A stretch of DNA of 64,000 nt, taken from the NCBI GenBank assembly GCA_020744225.1, contig JAGMWG010000019.1:992001-1056000 (forward strand), given 5' to 3'. Below are positions 1 through 11,647 of this stretch, piece after piece. A program made the translations under genes and the position numbers. The notes beneath the pieces were generated by a model. That model saw only the letters and a list, made by a program, of their open reading frames with translations, made no database searches and had not been told where the DNA came from. This DNA comes from Paraphoma chrysanthemicola (Eukaryota; Ascomycota; Dothideomycetes; Pleosporales; Phaeosphaeriaceae). Every line of letters begins with the position of its first letter. Position 1 is the stretch's first letter.

Positions 1-2258
1 CTTGTACGTCTGATAGTGGAATCGCAAGATACAGTTGGGCGAGACGGAAGATAATCATCGCCGCCCGTCCAAAGTATGTAGATACCGGATCGGAGCGAGA
101 AGGATTTGGAGTCCAAGCATAGGCATCATGCCAAAGTCGTAATGCGTGGCGTAAGTTCGCGGCTGGCTGGAGTAGGTGCGACCATTGGGAGAGCAAATGA
201 GCCGGTTGTCCAGCCATGCTATGATTCGTGTCCTCCATCCCCATCCGTGCGACAACTGCAGTCTGTTCAAGATGGAATATCTCGGCTGTGATGGCTGTCA
301 AAAGTAGCTTTGCCGTCCAGGTATTTGTTTGTGGTAGATAGCGGTCTTGAGACAGCTCAGGAAGATTTGCCATGGCTGGTAGAATCGACGCAGCTATTTG
401 GCCATAGACCGGACAAGGGGGCTCGGAAGCCGACCCTAAGAAGCTTCTCCATGATCTGGCTGTTGGCGCGTTCCAAAAGCTTTCATCGCATGGACACTCC
501 CATCTTCGAACTTCTGCCACCGTCATCATTGAGCTGATGCCTAGAATGCTCGCGAACTGAGAGTCGAATGTATACACGAACCAACACACTCTTTTTTTAC
601 TCTCAGCAGCAATCCATCGGCTCCAGCGGGTGACTAGTGTTTCATCTTTGTCCGAGGCTGGATTTGAGAGATTCATAGGTTGTCCAGCGCTGTGATGACC
701 ATAATGGATATCGCTACCCTTGATTGGTAGTCGCCTAGTGTACGTGATAACTGAAGCACGGAGAACCTCAGTAAGCTCAAAAGCCCGCTTATTACCACAC
801 CAGAGGCCCATGAAGCAGGTCAAAGCAAGGGCATAGATGATCAATGGCTCTCTCATCAAGCCGTTATCGGCCTCAATCAGCGCTGTTAAGTTGCGACGAA
901 TGAGATCGAAGAGGACAATGCCGAATCTTCTGGTATGTCGCAGTCGGCTATAGGCTGAGCCTATGACCATTATTATCGCCAGCAGAGGCGACGGAAGCGA
1001 ATTGATGTTGATGGATGGCCTATGGAGCACAGGCGCTTGTGGTGCGAAGCGCTTGAAAAATAGGCTCACGAAGACATTGATCAACGGCAAGGTCGGCATG
1101 GTGAATGAGTCTTCCTGGGACCCTAAGAAACCACACACGTTCGATAATGCAGCAGCAGATAACTCCAGATCCTGCTCAATGCATTGAAATATCGAATCAT
1201 TGGGTGGCAGTACGATTGGTTTGGCTTTTACCACAGGAGCTGATCTCGGATTCCAAGCGAATGGAATATGGTCTTCACGAGAAGCCTCGTTGGGCGGTGA
1301 TGGCACCCGTGATATCCCCCCCAGCTGTCTCAAATGGTCGTGTTCTATATCCTGCACGAGCTGATCGGCGTTGTGTGACTGGAAAGTGGTATGTGCTTCT
1401 TCCCGACCCGTCATGGACTCGTCTGTGATGAGTTCTGCATATGGCAGCCCTGAGCCTGTCCAGTCTTGGAAGTTTGTGGGACTGTACGCTAGATCTGTCT
1501 CGCGAATTGCGGCGAAGAACTGATCAGAGAACCAATTGGACGCGGTCTCCGCTCCACCTGAGGCATAATTCCACGGTTTAGCAAACGAGGTGAAATCGAA
1601 ATAGGGATCCATTTGGCCAGCATCTTCCATCCATTCTGCATTGGATGCGGCGTGATCACGGATATCTGGGATCAAGCTAGTCGATATCACGAAGCCGTGT
1701 TGGGCCAACGGGGCATCTACAAAAGCTTCGGGCTCATGTAGACTCTGATCCCTTGCTGCAATCTCTGGCCTGGATGCAACAAGCTCATCTGGACTGGCCA
1801 TGCTTGCTGACAATGTGCTTTCCGGTATTAGCAAATTCGATGAATCTCCCATTCCATGGCTGCTGTTTTGCCGCAGTCTCGATTTGGTCACTTTGGACGT
1901 AGCACGCTGGTGCAGAATTTCGTGTTTTCGTCTCAGATCACTTCGACTGAACGTTTTCTTGCAGACCTCGCACTGGTGCTTTTGCACTGCATCGTCTACC
2001 CACTAGTTAGTGTGGTTGTGGGGATGGCCTGCGACTAGAATGTGGGGCACTGATTCGCTGCGAGAAAGCTTCACGAGCATGGTGCGTTGCCACACGTTTC
2101 TGAGAACTTTGCGGAGTCTGCGTGAGTCCCTAACTATGCAAGGTGGACTTACGCGTCTTCATGTGCCTGGACAAATTCTCAGGTCGTGTGAAGCTCCGCT
2201 GGCATTGCTGACATTGCAAGGTCTTCGCGGCGACAGGTTCCACATTGGTATCGCTCAT
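1..2258 (-). CDS. C2H2 zinc-finger transcription factor with fungal-specific regulatory domain (3' end cut by window edge)
   Basis: Two exons on the minus strand: 2258-2153 and 1995-1 (open to the window edge). About 700 residues are visible. Joining the exons completes two tandem C2H2 fingers: CQQC...HMKTH (about residues 15-36) and CEVC...HEILH. The 157-bp intron (donor GTAAGT, acceptor GTAG) falls between the two fingers. After a linker comes a long helical region typical of the fungal_trans domain, with segments such as RPSININSLPSPLLAIIMVI and SKKRVCWFVYTFDSQF. Such proteins are nuclear pathway regulators in filamentous fungi. The start at 2258 (MSDTNVEP) sits just before the first finger; an upstream in-frame Met at 2438 is possible but its extension is unremarkable. 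The gene diverges from the rhamnosidase gene, with 486 bp between the starts, so it may regulate that gene; this is inference. Confidence 0.9.
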
Positions 2259-2744
2259 GACATGGGGTGTGTTTGTTGATGTCGCAGGCAGTTGGCGTTG
2301 CAGGTGGACGATTGTCCACCCGACTTGTGGCGACTCAAGAAGTCTGGGGTTTAGCGCACTTGTTTCGGCCCGAAGCTCGCACTTTACCACAGAGTCGCAA
2401 AACCGAGTCGCTGTTCCTTGTATTCTACTTGGAAGCAACTCAAATCATCAATGCGATGGTAGCGAGCCTCTAAGCTAATGCCCACTACGAGAGCATACAT
2501 TGGCAATTTCCTAAGTTGTGTGTCATTGCAGTGTGGCTTTCTATAGATCCCAATCATGGAGATTTGCCGGTTCAGGATGCCTGACGGCGTCAGAACGCGT
2601 CCTAGTCGAATGTCCACCCACGGCCGTCAATTCCAATTGTGTCTGGACTACGGGACTCTGTGTCTAGACACGCAGGGTAGTGAGACTAAGGTGCGGCCCG
2701 CGAGGGCATGCTGCCCTTAAAAGTATACCTCAGTCCTCGCCGCG
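2259..2744. promoter_or_regulatory. Shared divergent promoter region, transcription factor / rhamnosidase
   Basis: This non-coding stretch separates two start codons that point away from each other, so it must hold both promoters. I could not single out a reliable TATA box or operator. Confidence 0.5.
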
Positions 2745-5384
2745 ATGGCGACCGATTTTGTGGTAAATTCCCGTTTTACGACAATGTCGCGGTCAGAGAT
2801 CGTCGAGGCTACCAGCATCCTACGCCGAAGAGGTGGTGTCACGTCGACTTTCGGCGGAGCAACATCGAGCTTTACACTGAAGAACCATGAAAACGGTTCG
2901 GAACGGGCAGAAATAGTCCTGGACTATTCTATATGTGAGGGTGGCATGCCATTGTTCGACATCGCCTGTGCCACCAGCGCTTCATGCGATCCGGTCGAAG
3001 TTGAAATAGCTTACAGCGAAGGGGTCGAGGGCATCGACCATGCTAACGGTATGATGGACTATGCAGAGAGCACTTCCTAGGCTGACAGCTTTACAGGAGA
3101 TGGCCCATTCTTCCTTTTCTCGAATGCGATGGATACGTACCGAAAGACAGTCCTGCCCATACCCAGTTGTAATGTACCGCGATCTCTCAGGTCCAAGTAC
3201 GCACAGCGATCGCAGAGATACCAGAGGATCATTCTTTGCTCGCCGAACTCTTCTGTCACCTTCTCAAGAGTGGGCTTTGAGCGCATCCGGCCGAGGAGGA
3301 AGCCAAAGTCCACATTCAGCTGCTCGGACGAGGTGTTGAATCGCATCTGGCGCGATGGCGCCAGGACTGTTGATATGTGCACAGTCGAACGCAGCGAGAC
3401 TGCGCCAGCTTGGGAAGTGACAGAGCAGGGCACTATTGTACACGGCCAACACTGGGCCCCTTGTCGACACGGAACGCGGTGGGGAAACCAGCGAGTCCGC
3501 TTCCAAGTTCGAGTTGAGGCGGGAGGTGCCAGTTGGGCTGTGCACATGGTCGCGAATGGCCTGATTTTCTGCTTGGACACCAGCACCAAAATGTTGTACG
3601 CCAGCGAAGGTCTTGCACATGAGTCCACTATCTTCCCAGTGAAGGAGAAAGGGAGGTGGTCGCTCGACAATATCCACTTGGATCGGTGGTTAGATGTTGA
3701 GACTCTTGCACAGGGCGACGCGATCACAGTCTCACTCCAAGGACAACAAGTTGCAACAATCCAAGGCCTTGACCTACATCCATTACTTGGTGGCAGTCCG
3801 AACAACACGGGATCTGTGGCTTTCGGTGGTCCATGCCACTGGATATCACAATATCGCAACCTAAGCGTCCGGAGCTTGGATGGCACACTTCTGTATGAGA
3901 ACGACATGCTCATAGGGAATCGAGATCGCACACTATCTGATTTTCAAGTTGATACAAATGCACTGGCCTGCACGATTGATGGTGCGAAGCGCGACAGGGC
4001 ATGTTTTGGTGGAGACCTGCACATTATGGGCCGGTCGATTGCACATTCGACAATGGACTTAGCAGCTGTGGCGGGCAGCATTGAGCTATTGACAAGTCAC
4101 CAGACCAGTGACGGCTATCTCGGAAACTTGGCTCCAATACAAGCACCAGTCCATGACAGCACCGACGAACCTCCAACATACGCGTTCTACTCTTTGACGT
4201 ATGCCTTCTTCCTGGCAGTTGCCATCAAAGATTACTGGATGCATACTGGGGATGAGAGGGCTCGGTCAAAGTGTTACTCTAAGCTCGAGCGTCTTATAAG
4301 CTTCGCTGAGAGGTTTGTCAACGAAGACGGAATATTAGCCGCGCCACCTCCGATGTCAATGCACTGGTTCCCAATGGGTGGACCTGTGTTCGGACCATCA
4401 GGCGCACTCAACATTGCATATTTCGATGCCTTAAAAGCTATCGCTGCACTGGCTCCGAGACCCGAGCAGGGCTTGAAGTACCTGTCAAAGGCGGAGGCGC
4501 TGAAGGAGCATATAGTGAAGGCCTTCTATGACGGCACCTCCGGTGTCTTTCAGTTGGGCAAAAATCTTCCGCATGATGGTATATGTCAGGATGTCAAAGG
4601 ATACGCCATAACAACTGATCTCATCCCGCCGCATGCAGAGGACTTGAAACACGTCTCCGATCCAGGCTCAAGCCTGCCGCGAGCATTTCGTGGGCTCAAA
4701 CACTGGGATAAAGCAAATGTCGTCAGCCCTTATGCCACGGGCTTTGCTGTGGAAGCGCTCTTCCATCTTGAAACTGGTGTCTCGGCCCTGGATCTTATGC
4801 AAAGAGTATGGGGACCGATGGCCGATCCTATAAGCCCCAACTATTCCGGGGGTCACTGGGAGGCTATGAAGCCGGACGGAACACCACACGGCCACGACAC
4901 ATCTCTTATGCACGGCTGGTCGACATGGCCAGTCTTCTTGATGCCAAGGTATCTCGCAGGCTTATATCCTATTGAAGCCGGATGGAAGGTGTTTGGCGTC
5001 GCACCCGTCCTGGCAGGGCTAGACTTTGTAGAATGCAGTTTGGAGACTGTTGCTGGCACAGTAAAAGTGGACATGAAGGTCAATGAAGCAGCAGGCCACG
5101 GCGCCATACGAGTATCTGCACCTTATGGAACAAGATTTCGGGTACAAGCACCGAAGGGCTGGACTGTAATGGGGCCTAGTGAATGCGAAGGCACGGGAGA
5201 TTGGATGAAGTTCTTCATGTCGAAACCAGGAATTTCTGTGTCGCCAGAGCCGAAGAGCGCACAGATAACTCTCCACACAGCGACAAGTGTCGAGAGTGAG
5301 GAGAAGATGTCCTTACCAATCGGGAGGAAGCGGTACGGTCGGGTGCGCACCTTCTTTTTGCAGTTGAAGACAGCGATATGCTGA
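2745..5384 (+). CDS. Alpha-L-rhamnosidase-like glycoside hydrolase (GH78 type)
   Basis: Two exons, 2745-3048 and 3097-5384, give 863 residues. The 48-bp intron (GTATGA...TTACAG) restores the typical segment DGPFFLFSNAMDTYR. The product would hydrolyse terminal alpha-L-rhamnose from pectic or flavonoid glycosides. The (alpha/alpha)6 catalytic region starts near residue 390 with CTIDGAKRDRACFGGD. It continues with YSGGHWEAMKPDG and SLMHGWSTWP, which carry acidic and His residues of the kind found in GH78 active sites. Between about residues 225 and 370 lies a beta-rich insert resembling a LamG/concanavalin-like fold, placed between the N-terminal strand domain and the catalytic barrel. No signal peptide is visible at the chosen start (MATDFVVNSR), so the enzyme may be intracellular. 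An upstream ATG at 2708 is in another frame. Confidence 0.88.
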
Positions 5385-5801
5385 CCAGAGTGTCAGATAT
5401 CGCTGTCCATCCTTGCGCCTCCAGCTACTCGAATGCGGTTTTGGCCGCCGCTATGAAGGGTCTGATGGCGTAGGGAGGTACACGTTGAAGCACTGTTAGC
5501 CGGCATTTGTAGAATAGTTGGACTATAGCGAGTTGAACCTTACTTACATGTACTATGACATCAACGATGCTATGAGTCTTGCACTCGACAATGTGACACC
5601 TCAATTCGTAATGGTGAACTTCGGAGGTGGCAAGTAAGATGGGTCACGTGGCAGCGTGCTAGCGTGTCGGCGCGTCTGTCGCGCTTTCCAGGATCGTGGA
5701 CGCGTCCTTGCCTCCTCATCTTTCAAATCTGCCATCGCCTCTCGCCGACGCGGCTATTGTCACTCTACCGTGATGCTGTCACAGCTACAATCGCGTCCCA
5801 C
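5385..5801. other. Intergenic, rhamnosidase to Rdh54
   Basis: This stretch probably holds the 3' UTR of the rhamnosidase and the promoter and 5' UTR of Rdh54. An in-frame upstream ATG at 5664 would extend Rdh54 by 46 residues, but that extension has no recognisable feature. Confidence 0.4.
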
Positions 5802-8489
5802 ATGAAACCATTCAGGCCTCCCGCCTTCGTGCGGCCAGACTCGCGGACGAGCGAGCCGCCCCTCAAAAAGCGACGCATCTCGTCCGATCAACCTCCCACG
5901 AGTGATGCCGCACCCATACGACAGCCGCTCGTCACAGTATCGAACCCAGCACCGCCCCAAGCAACGCTAAATACCGGCAATGGCAATTACTACACTGTGC
6001 TGTGGCGAAAGTACACGACGAAGAAGAATAAGACATGGGACGGTGATGGCGTGTTGGCAGTGGTGGGCGGCTATGGCGCGTTGACCGACAGTGACACAGG
6101 CAAAGAAATTGCGAAGGGAGCCTGTAACCGGCCTCTACTTCCTGGCTCGGGACTGTCGCTGGGCGGGAAGGAGATCGAGATCGACGGGGTCATAGACCAG
6201 GCAGACTACCTTGCTGGTCGTATGTTCCTAGGCACGGCGCCAGCCGCAGCGGCTCAGCAGCCGAAACGAGTGGATCCAAGTTCCAAAGCACCAGTTGCAG
6301 TCAAACCCAAGCCGAAGAAGGCAGGAGGCATGTTTGGCAATGCAATAGCAGCATTCGAGGACAAGGAGGATGTGCCGGAACACAAGCCGTCTGCGTCCCG
6401 CAAGCAGCAGTTCAAGACACCGCTGCTGTCGAATACGGTCATGCCGCAGCGGCACACCTCGATCCCACAGCCGCGACACGACCCTGCCGCACCCAATGCG
6501 TTAGTCATGAAGCAGCCAACGTCATGTCCAAAGGGCAAGCAGATTGTCGATGTGGTGGTCGATCCAGTGCTGAGCAAACATCTCCGCGATCATCAACGAG
6601 AAGGAGTACAATTCCTGTACGAGTGTGTCATGGGCATGCGATGCGAGGGTGAGGGCGCAATTATGGCGGATGAGATGGGCCTCGGGAAGACGCTGCAGAC
6701 AATCACACTGCTCTGGACACTTATGAAGCAGAACCCCATCCATGATACTCGCCCGGTCGTCACAAAGGCACTCATCGTTTGTCCTGCTGGTCTAGTCGAC
6801 AACTGGAAGCGCGAATTCCGTAAATGGCTTGGTAATGAGAGGATAGGAGTGTTTGTTGCCAACGGGAAAGAGAAGAAGATCACAAACTTCACCATGGGCA
6901 AAGCGTACAACGTCATGATCGTCGGGTACGAGATGCTCCGGACCGTACAAGAGGAGCTGAAGAAAGGTGTTGGTATTGACATCGTCATCGCAGACGAAGG
7001 TCATCGGCTGAAGACTGCGAATAACAAAGCCATGTTAGCCATCCAATCGCTCAATACTGAACGACGCATCATCCTCTCGGGCACTCCGCTGCAGAACGAC
7101 CTGGGCGAGTTCTACACTGCTATTGACTTCGTCAATCCAGGACTACTTGGACAGCGATCCGCATTCAAACGCACGTTCGAGGCGCCGATTCTCCGCAGTC
7201 GTCAACCTGAGTCAAGTGAGTCGGAGCTCGAAAAGGGTGAGGCACGCTGGAAGGAGCTCGTGTCTTTGACGAGTCGCTTCATGATTCGACGCACGGCGGA
7301 AGTGTTGAGCAAATACCTCCCGCCAAAAACGGAGCACATTGTTTTCGTGAAGCCGACCAAAGCCCAAGCTGAAGCCTACCGCGCCATCCTCTCGTCTCCC
7401 ATTTTCGGTGCTGCGCTCGGCAACACCGATTTGGCACTGCAGTTAATCATGGTCCTGAAGAAGGTCTGTAACAGTCCTTTCCTGCTCAGCGCTTCGAAGG
7501 ACAGCGAAGCAACGCCCTCGGAGATGCTCCAAGCTTTGCTTCCAATCATGCCAGCCCAAGTGCTCAAGTCACATGCTTCTAGCACGAAGCTCCGTCTTCT
7601 CGACAGCCTTGTACATCAGATCTACACCACCACAGAAGAGAAGATTGTCATCGTCTCAAACTACACGACGACACTCGACATGATTGAACGTCTGCTTGTC
7701 TCGCTGTCGTATACATATCTTCGTCTGGACGGCAGCACACCAGCGTCAAAACGCCAAGCTCTCGTCGAAAAGTTCAACAAGACACCTAGGTCTACGTCTT
7801 TCGCATTCCTTCTCTCGGCGAAATCCGGCGGTGTGGGTCTCAACCTCATCGGCGCAAGTCGCATCGTGCTGTTCGACATTGACTGGAATCCAGCTACGGA
7901 TCTCCAAGCCATGGCACGCATCCATCGTGATGGGCAAAAGCTACCAGTCAAGATCTATAGATTCCTCGTCCAAGGCGGCATCGACGAGAAGATCTACCAA
8001 CGCCAAGTCATGAAAATGGGTCTCGCCAATGCCGTCGTAGACAACAAAGCATCTGCATCATCCTTCTCAAAAGACGAACTCAAGGACCTTTTTCGTCTTG
8101 ACGAACGCGAAGGTTGCCAAACGCATGATCTACTGGGTTGCACATGTGGTTGCCAGGGCGCACCGGAAATCAAGTTCGAACCTGAACCTGTTGACCAGTC
8201 TGAAGACAGCGAAGAAGATGAAGACGAGAACCTGTATTTGAAACTCAAGCCCGCGAGCCAGGTCGATATAGAGCTTCAAGAATCGAAGATCAAGGCTCGG
8301 CGCGCGTCGAAACAACCAAAGTTGCGTATGCTGATGGAGTATCGGCATATTGATACGAAGTTATTGAAAAATGACGCCGGAATGGATGAGGATGATAAAG
8401 CCCTGGCGGTGGATGACGATGTGTTTCTTGAGGTGTTGAAGCAGGAGGGATGTAATGTCGGATTCTTATTGACTAAATCGTCGTCCTAA
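5802..8489 (+). CDS. RDH54: Swi2/Snf2-family DNA translocase, Rdh54 (Tid1) orthologue
   Basis: An intronless gene of 895 residues from MKPFRPPAFVRP. Rdh54 is a Rad54 paralogue that strips Rad51/Dmc1 from duplex DNA and promotes strand exchange in (mainly meiotic) recombination. The N-terminal part contains a basic patch (LKKRR) and a small beta domain around YYTVLWRKYTTKKNKTWDGD. The ATPase core shows DEMGLGKT (about 289), the DEGH box (about 398), LSGTPLQND and the helicase C-terminal block ending in ARIHRDGQ (about 708). The segments FVNPGLLGQ, FMIRRT and KYLPPKTEHIVF are closer to Rdh54 than to Rad54. A Cys cluster (CQTHDLLGCTCGC) and an acidic stretch follow the core. The start at 5802 is preferred over 5664 because conserved-looking sequence begins there. 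Confidence 0.9.
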   Translation: MKPFRPPAFVRPDSRTSEPPLKKRRISSDQPPTSDAAPIRQPLVTVSNPAPPQATLNTGNGNYYTVLWRKYTTKKNKTWDGDGVLAVVGGYGALTDSDTGKEIAKGACNRPLLPGSGLSLGGKEIEIDGVIDQADYLAGRMFLGTAPAAAAQQPKRVDPSSKAPVAVKPKPKKAGGMFGNAIAAFEDKEDVPEHKPSASRKQQFKTPLLSNTVMPQRHTSIPQPRHDPAAPNALVMKQPTSCPKGKQIVDVVVDPVLSKHLRDHQREGVQFLYECVMGMRCEGEGAIMADEMGLGKTLQTITLLWTLMKQNPIHDTRPVVTKALIVCPAGLVDNWKREFRKWLGNERIGVFVANGKEKKITNFTMGKAYNVMIVGYEMLRTVQEELKKGVGIDIVIADEGHRLKTANNKAMLAIQSLNTERRIILSGTPLQNDLGEFYTAIDFVNPGLLGQRSAFKRTFEAPILRSRQPESSESELEKGEARWKELVSLTSRFMIRRTAEVLSKYLPPKTEHIVFVKPTKAQAEAYRAILSSPIFGAALGNTDLALQLIMVLKKVCNSPFLLSASKDSEATPSEMLQALLPIMPAQVLKSHASSTKLRLLDSLVHQIYTTTEEKIVIVSNYTTTLDMIERLLVSLSYTYLRLDGSTPASKRQALVEKFNKTPRSTSFAFLLSAKSGGVGLNLIGASRIVLFDIDWNPATDLQAMARIHRDGQKLPVKIYRFLVQGGIDEKIYQRQVMKMGLANAVVDNKASASSFSKDELKDLFRLDEREGCQTHDLLGCTCGCQGAPEIKFEPEPVDQSEDSEEDEDENLYLKLKPASQVDIELQESKIKARRASKQPKLRMLMEYRHIDTKLLKNDAGMDEDDKALAVDDDVFLEVLKQEGCNVGFLLTKSSS

Positions 8490-9406
8490 GCATGGGCATT
8501 CACGCGAGGCGGTCTAATATCATAGAAGCGATATGAGCATAGCGCGGGCGTTTTGGCATGTGAGGCGTTCATGGGTGATGTAATGAGGCAATGCATGTAG
8601 GGCAAGACGATAAAATGCGACTGGTACTATAGAAGAGTATACCCTAGATCAGCGAAAAGAGATACGTTTATACTTCGAATCTTCAAAGTCAGGATCCCAA
8701 TCCTCACAACTCCAAGGATAGCAAATTATCAAAGCATCAATTAAGCGGAATGCAGCAAAAGCAACGAAAGCAGCAATAGGCCCCAGCAGAGACAATGACA
8801 TGATCGCGTAACAACCTGAGACGCTTGCCGCACACCAACGCGATTCTCAGCCTGTAATCTTCTCCCTCTTCATCCTCTCGGATAGGCCACGCTTATTCGT
8901 ATCTTCCCAGTAAAGCCAGCTGGTAGGCGCGACTGCCTGGGATCGACTTTGATATCCCTCAGACGATTGGCTATTTGACCCCAGGCGCTGACGGAACGAA
9001 GTGCAGGCTGCCGGAGTCTTGAACGCTGTTGAGAAGATTGGCGATGTGCGTTCAAGACCGTTGGTGAGCTGCAACAAGCGTGGACGTTGCGCTATTGGGT
9101 TTGAACGTCTCGTGTTGGTTCACCTCATAAGGAGGGCAGCAAAGGAGGTGCGTCTGGATGCTCCTGGGGACGATTGGTATAATGAGCGCAGATGCTCACG
9201 GATTAGCTCTGCCGGATGAGTCATTGTTGTAATGGGAGGAGAGGTAGAGGAGCCATGGATGCTCCTGGGACGTTTGGCCAACTGAAGGCATCAGCTAATT
9301 CAGTGGCATTAGTAAGCGTTCATCGCAAATGTGATCGGCGAGGGCGCCTTGTGTCAACTCACCATGCGGCAGCAGGATGAATGGGAGACGAATCGACCAT
9401 TTGTCT
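8490..9406. other. Intergenic, nothing recognised
   Basis: The region holds only short overlapping open frames on both strands, with no motif, no splice pattern joining them and no RNA gene I can recognise. Confidence 0.4.
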
Positions 9407-10367
9407 TCAAGTCAAAGTTTCCCGGTCTGCTTGCGTCTCTACAGCCTCTGTTTGGTCTGCCCGTTGTCCCTCCACACATTCCTGCTCGGCCTTTTGCTGT
9501 TCCAGCGAGACGAGGAAAGTAGAATAGGCATCATCTGCCCCGAGATGCAGGTCCTGGTAAGCCTGTATCATTTCCCAGAAGTCCCGCATCGGTCGCCGAA
9601 ATGAAGCCAATTTCGCTGTCAATCAATCAGCATGATCTCTTGAACCCGGAGAGCGACGAAGTAGCATACCTCTATCAGCGTCAGTGAGGCCAACCTCCAA
9701 GTTCTTCTCCCTTTCTTCGTAGGCGTCTTGCACCCTGCTATTTGTCAGCTTTGATGGTAGATCGGGACCATAGATCATACCTTTTCTCCATCCTCTTCAT
9801 TGCGGCAACCACTGCCTGCATGGCCCTTCTCCTCGCATCCGGGTGATCGTTGACACCTGGCTCGACCTTGGTCATGCCGCGACCAAAAGAAGCCAGAAAG
9901 CCCAACTCGCAGCTCTCCGCGTCATGGCCGGGCAGAAAGCATAGCCCACATTCCTTCGGCTGCGGGCAAAGCCGCGTGATATGGCTGTCCACTCGTCCGC
10001 ACGCATCACAAGAAGTGCTCAGCACCGGGTCTTGGGATTCAGTGGTTTCAGCCGCTTCGCCCTGCTCCTGCTCCTGCTCCTGATTGGGCTGGCCTTGTTC
10101 CAGCTGGGCCTTACGCCGCCGGAGGGTGAAGCAGGAGAGCTTGAAGCGCTTCTTACGGTCTGTGACCGGACCAGGAAGAGGAGGTGCTACGTCGACGACA
10201 CAATCTGCTTTGGACAGAGACGCCGTGGAGGATTCTGGCACAGAACACTGCGTGAAGGTGGCGAGCGGGTCGGACTGCGCGGACACCTCAACAGATGGCC
10301 GCGCGGGGATGGTGGGCGTGGAGGATTGCCCAGACGCTGCAATCTGGCCAGCTGGTGGTTCTGCCAT
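9407..10367 (-). CDS. Unknown Cys/His-rich protein (zinc-knuckle-like) with Gln/Glu repeat
   Basis: Three exons on the minus strand: 10367-9781, about 9734-9670 and 9615-9407. They give about 286 residues with consistent phases and introns that begin GTATG. The N-terminal half is Pro/Ser-rich and low in complexity. A basic stretch (DRKKRFKLSCFTLRRRKAQ) follows, then a QEQEQEQ run. The Cys/His block CDACGRVDSHITRLCPQP, KECGLCFLPGH and AESC could bind zinc. The C-terminal half is predicted helical (MQAVVAAMKRMEKR, DFWEMIQAYQDLH). The second intron acceptor could be 9738 or 9735, a difference of one codon. I do not recognise the family; a DNA-, RNA- or protein-binding role is only a guess. Confidence 0.7.
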
Positions 10368-11622
10368 TTTGAAGTGAGAAGATGGTGATGCGGAGATAGG
10401 TGATGGGAAGCGGGGCTCGACGAAGTTATTGTCAAAAGAGCGACAGAGAATGGTGAGGAATCACGCTCCGAAGCCGAAGGGCATTGAAAGCTTGCTCAAA
10501 AGAGAGGACAGGTGAAGAGAGAAAAGAATTCGCTTGATGGGCGTCCATTTGGAAGCTGCTCTCCAGGTCGCTGTCCTTGCCGTGCGCCCGGGCTCCTGCC
10601 CTTGATTACCGCGCCAAACCATGCGAAACCATGGTTAATAATTTTCAGTTGGTACTCCAGTCGAGATGGTATCCAATAAGAGTATTGTTGTTACAGGAAA
10701 GGTCAACAATAATGAATCATCGATGTGCAGTTGGATCTCTTCGCATCCGAGCTTGTCGACCAGTGTCCACACGCTCCTCTCACCGAATCTCAATGCGAAA
10801 TTCCTTTTGTCTAGAACCATTCATTTGGTCCCAGACCATGATCGACGGCCAGCAGCCAGCTAGACTGTAGTCAGATTTCGCGGTAATTATTGTTATTACT
10901 TTTGAATGTAGGCACGACTACCCAGACTACAGAATACTGCGACATTAGTATGTGATTGTATGCTTCGAGTATGATATGAAGTTTTCATGTTCTCAGGGCC
11001 TTATCAGGACCATGAGACATTGAGATCAAAGTTTGAGACAATTGGTTGGGTAGGCCCATAGGGATACGAGAGGCTCTGTTATACTCCCAAAACGGAGAAT
11101 CACATGTGAATTGGTATCGAACCGTTATGCACACATTCAAGTCAATGATGTGATGATAGCCGTTGGCAAGCTTCCGTTCGGTACGATACGGCACTATCCG
11201 CAGCTAGATAGTGCAAGATCGGAATTGGTGGAGTGCCGGTGCTCAGCCGACTGGTCGAGACCAAGTAAAGCACAGTGCTTGATATCCGGATGGATCTATG
11301 CAACGTGATCTGTGCTTCTAGGCAATTTTCCGCTGGCTGGGGAATGGGCTGACCTCGGCACATGAAGGCTTGATGCCGTCGCATGCAACCTCGATATCCT
11401 CGACACGATTGTTCGCGCAACGACAAAATTAGCACGAATTGATATTCATCGCATACATGAAGGCTTAAGTTTACCGTACCAACGTGAATAGAGTCTTAAC
11501 AAAAATATCAATAAAGACATGACTGATGTCCACCGCACTCACCCGGCTGCATACATACATACTTCACCCCCATGACCGTGTAACTTCACACAACCAATTC
11601 AAAACTTCTCAAAACCAAAAAC
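10368..11622. other. Intergenic, nothing recognised
   Basis: No convincing gene. Short open frames occur on both strands but overlap one another and lack start or splice context. The proximal part should contain the promoter of the Cys/His-rich gene. Confidence 0.4.
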
Positions 11623-11627
11623 AAAAA
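11623..11627 (-). terminator. RNA polymerase III terminator of tRNA-Asp
   Basis: Read on the minus strand, a run of five T lies about 20 bases past the tRNA 3' end. A second T-run follows at 11617-11621. This is the usual Pol III stop signal. Confidence 0.7.
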
Positions 11628-11647
11628 GAACGAACCGCATTACAAAC

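Noticed and set aside
3077..3931. Minus-strand frame of 284 codons
   Set aside because: Shadow of the rhamnosidase coding sequence.
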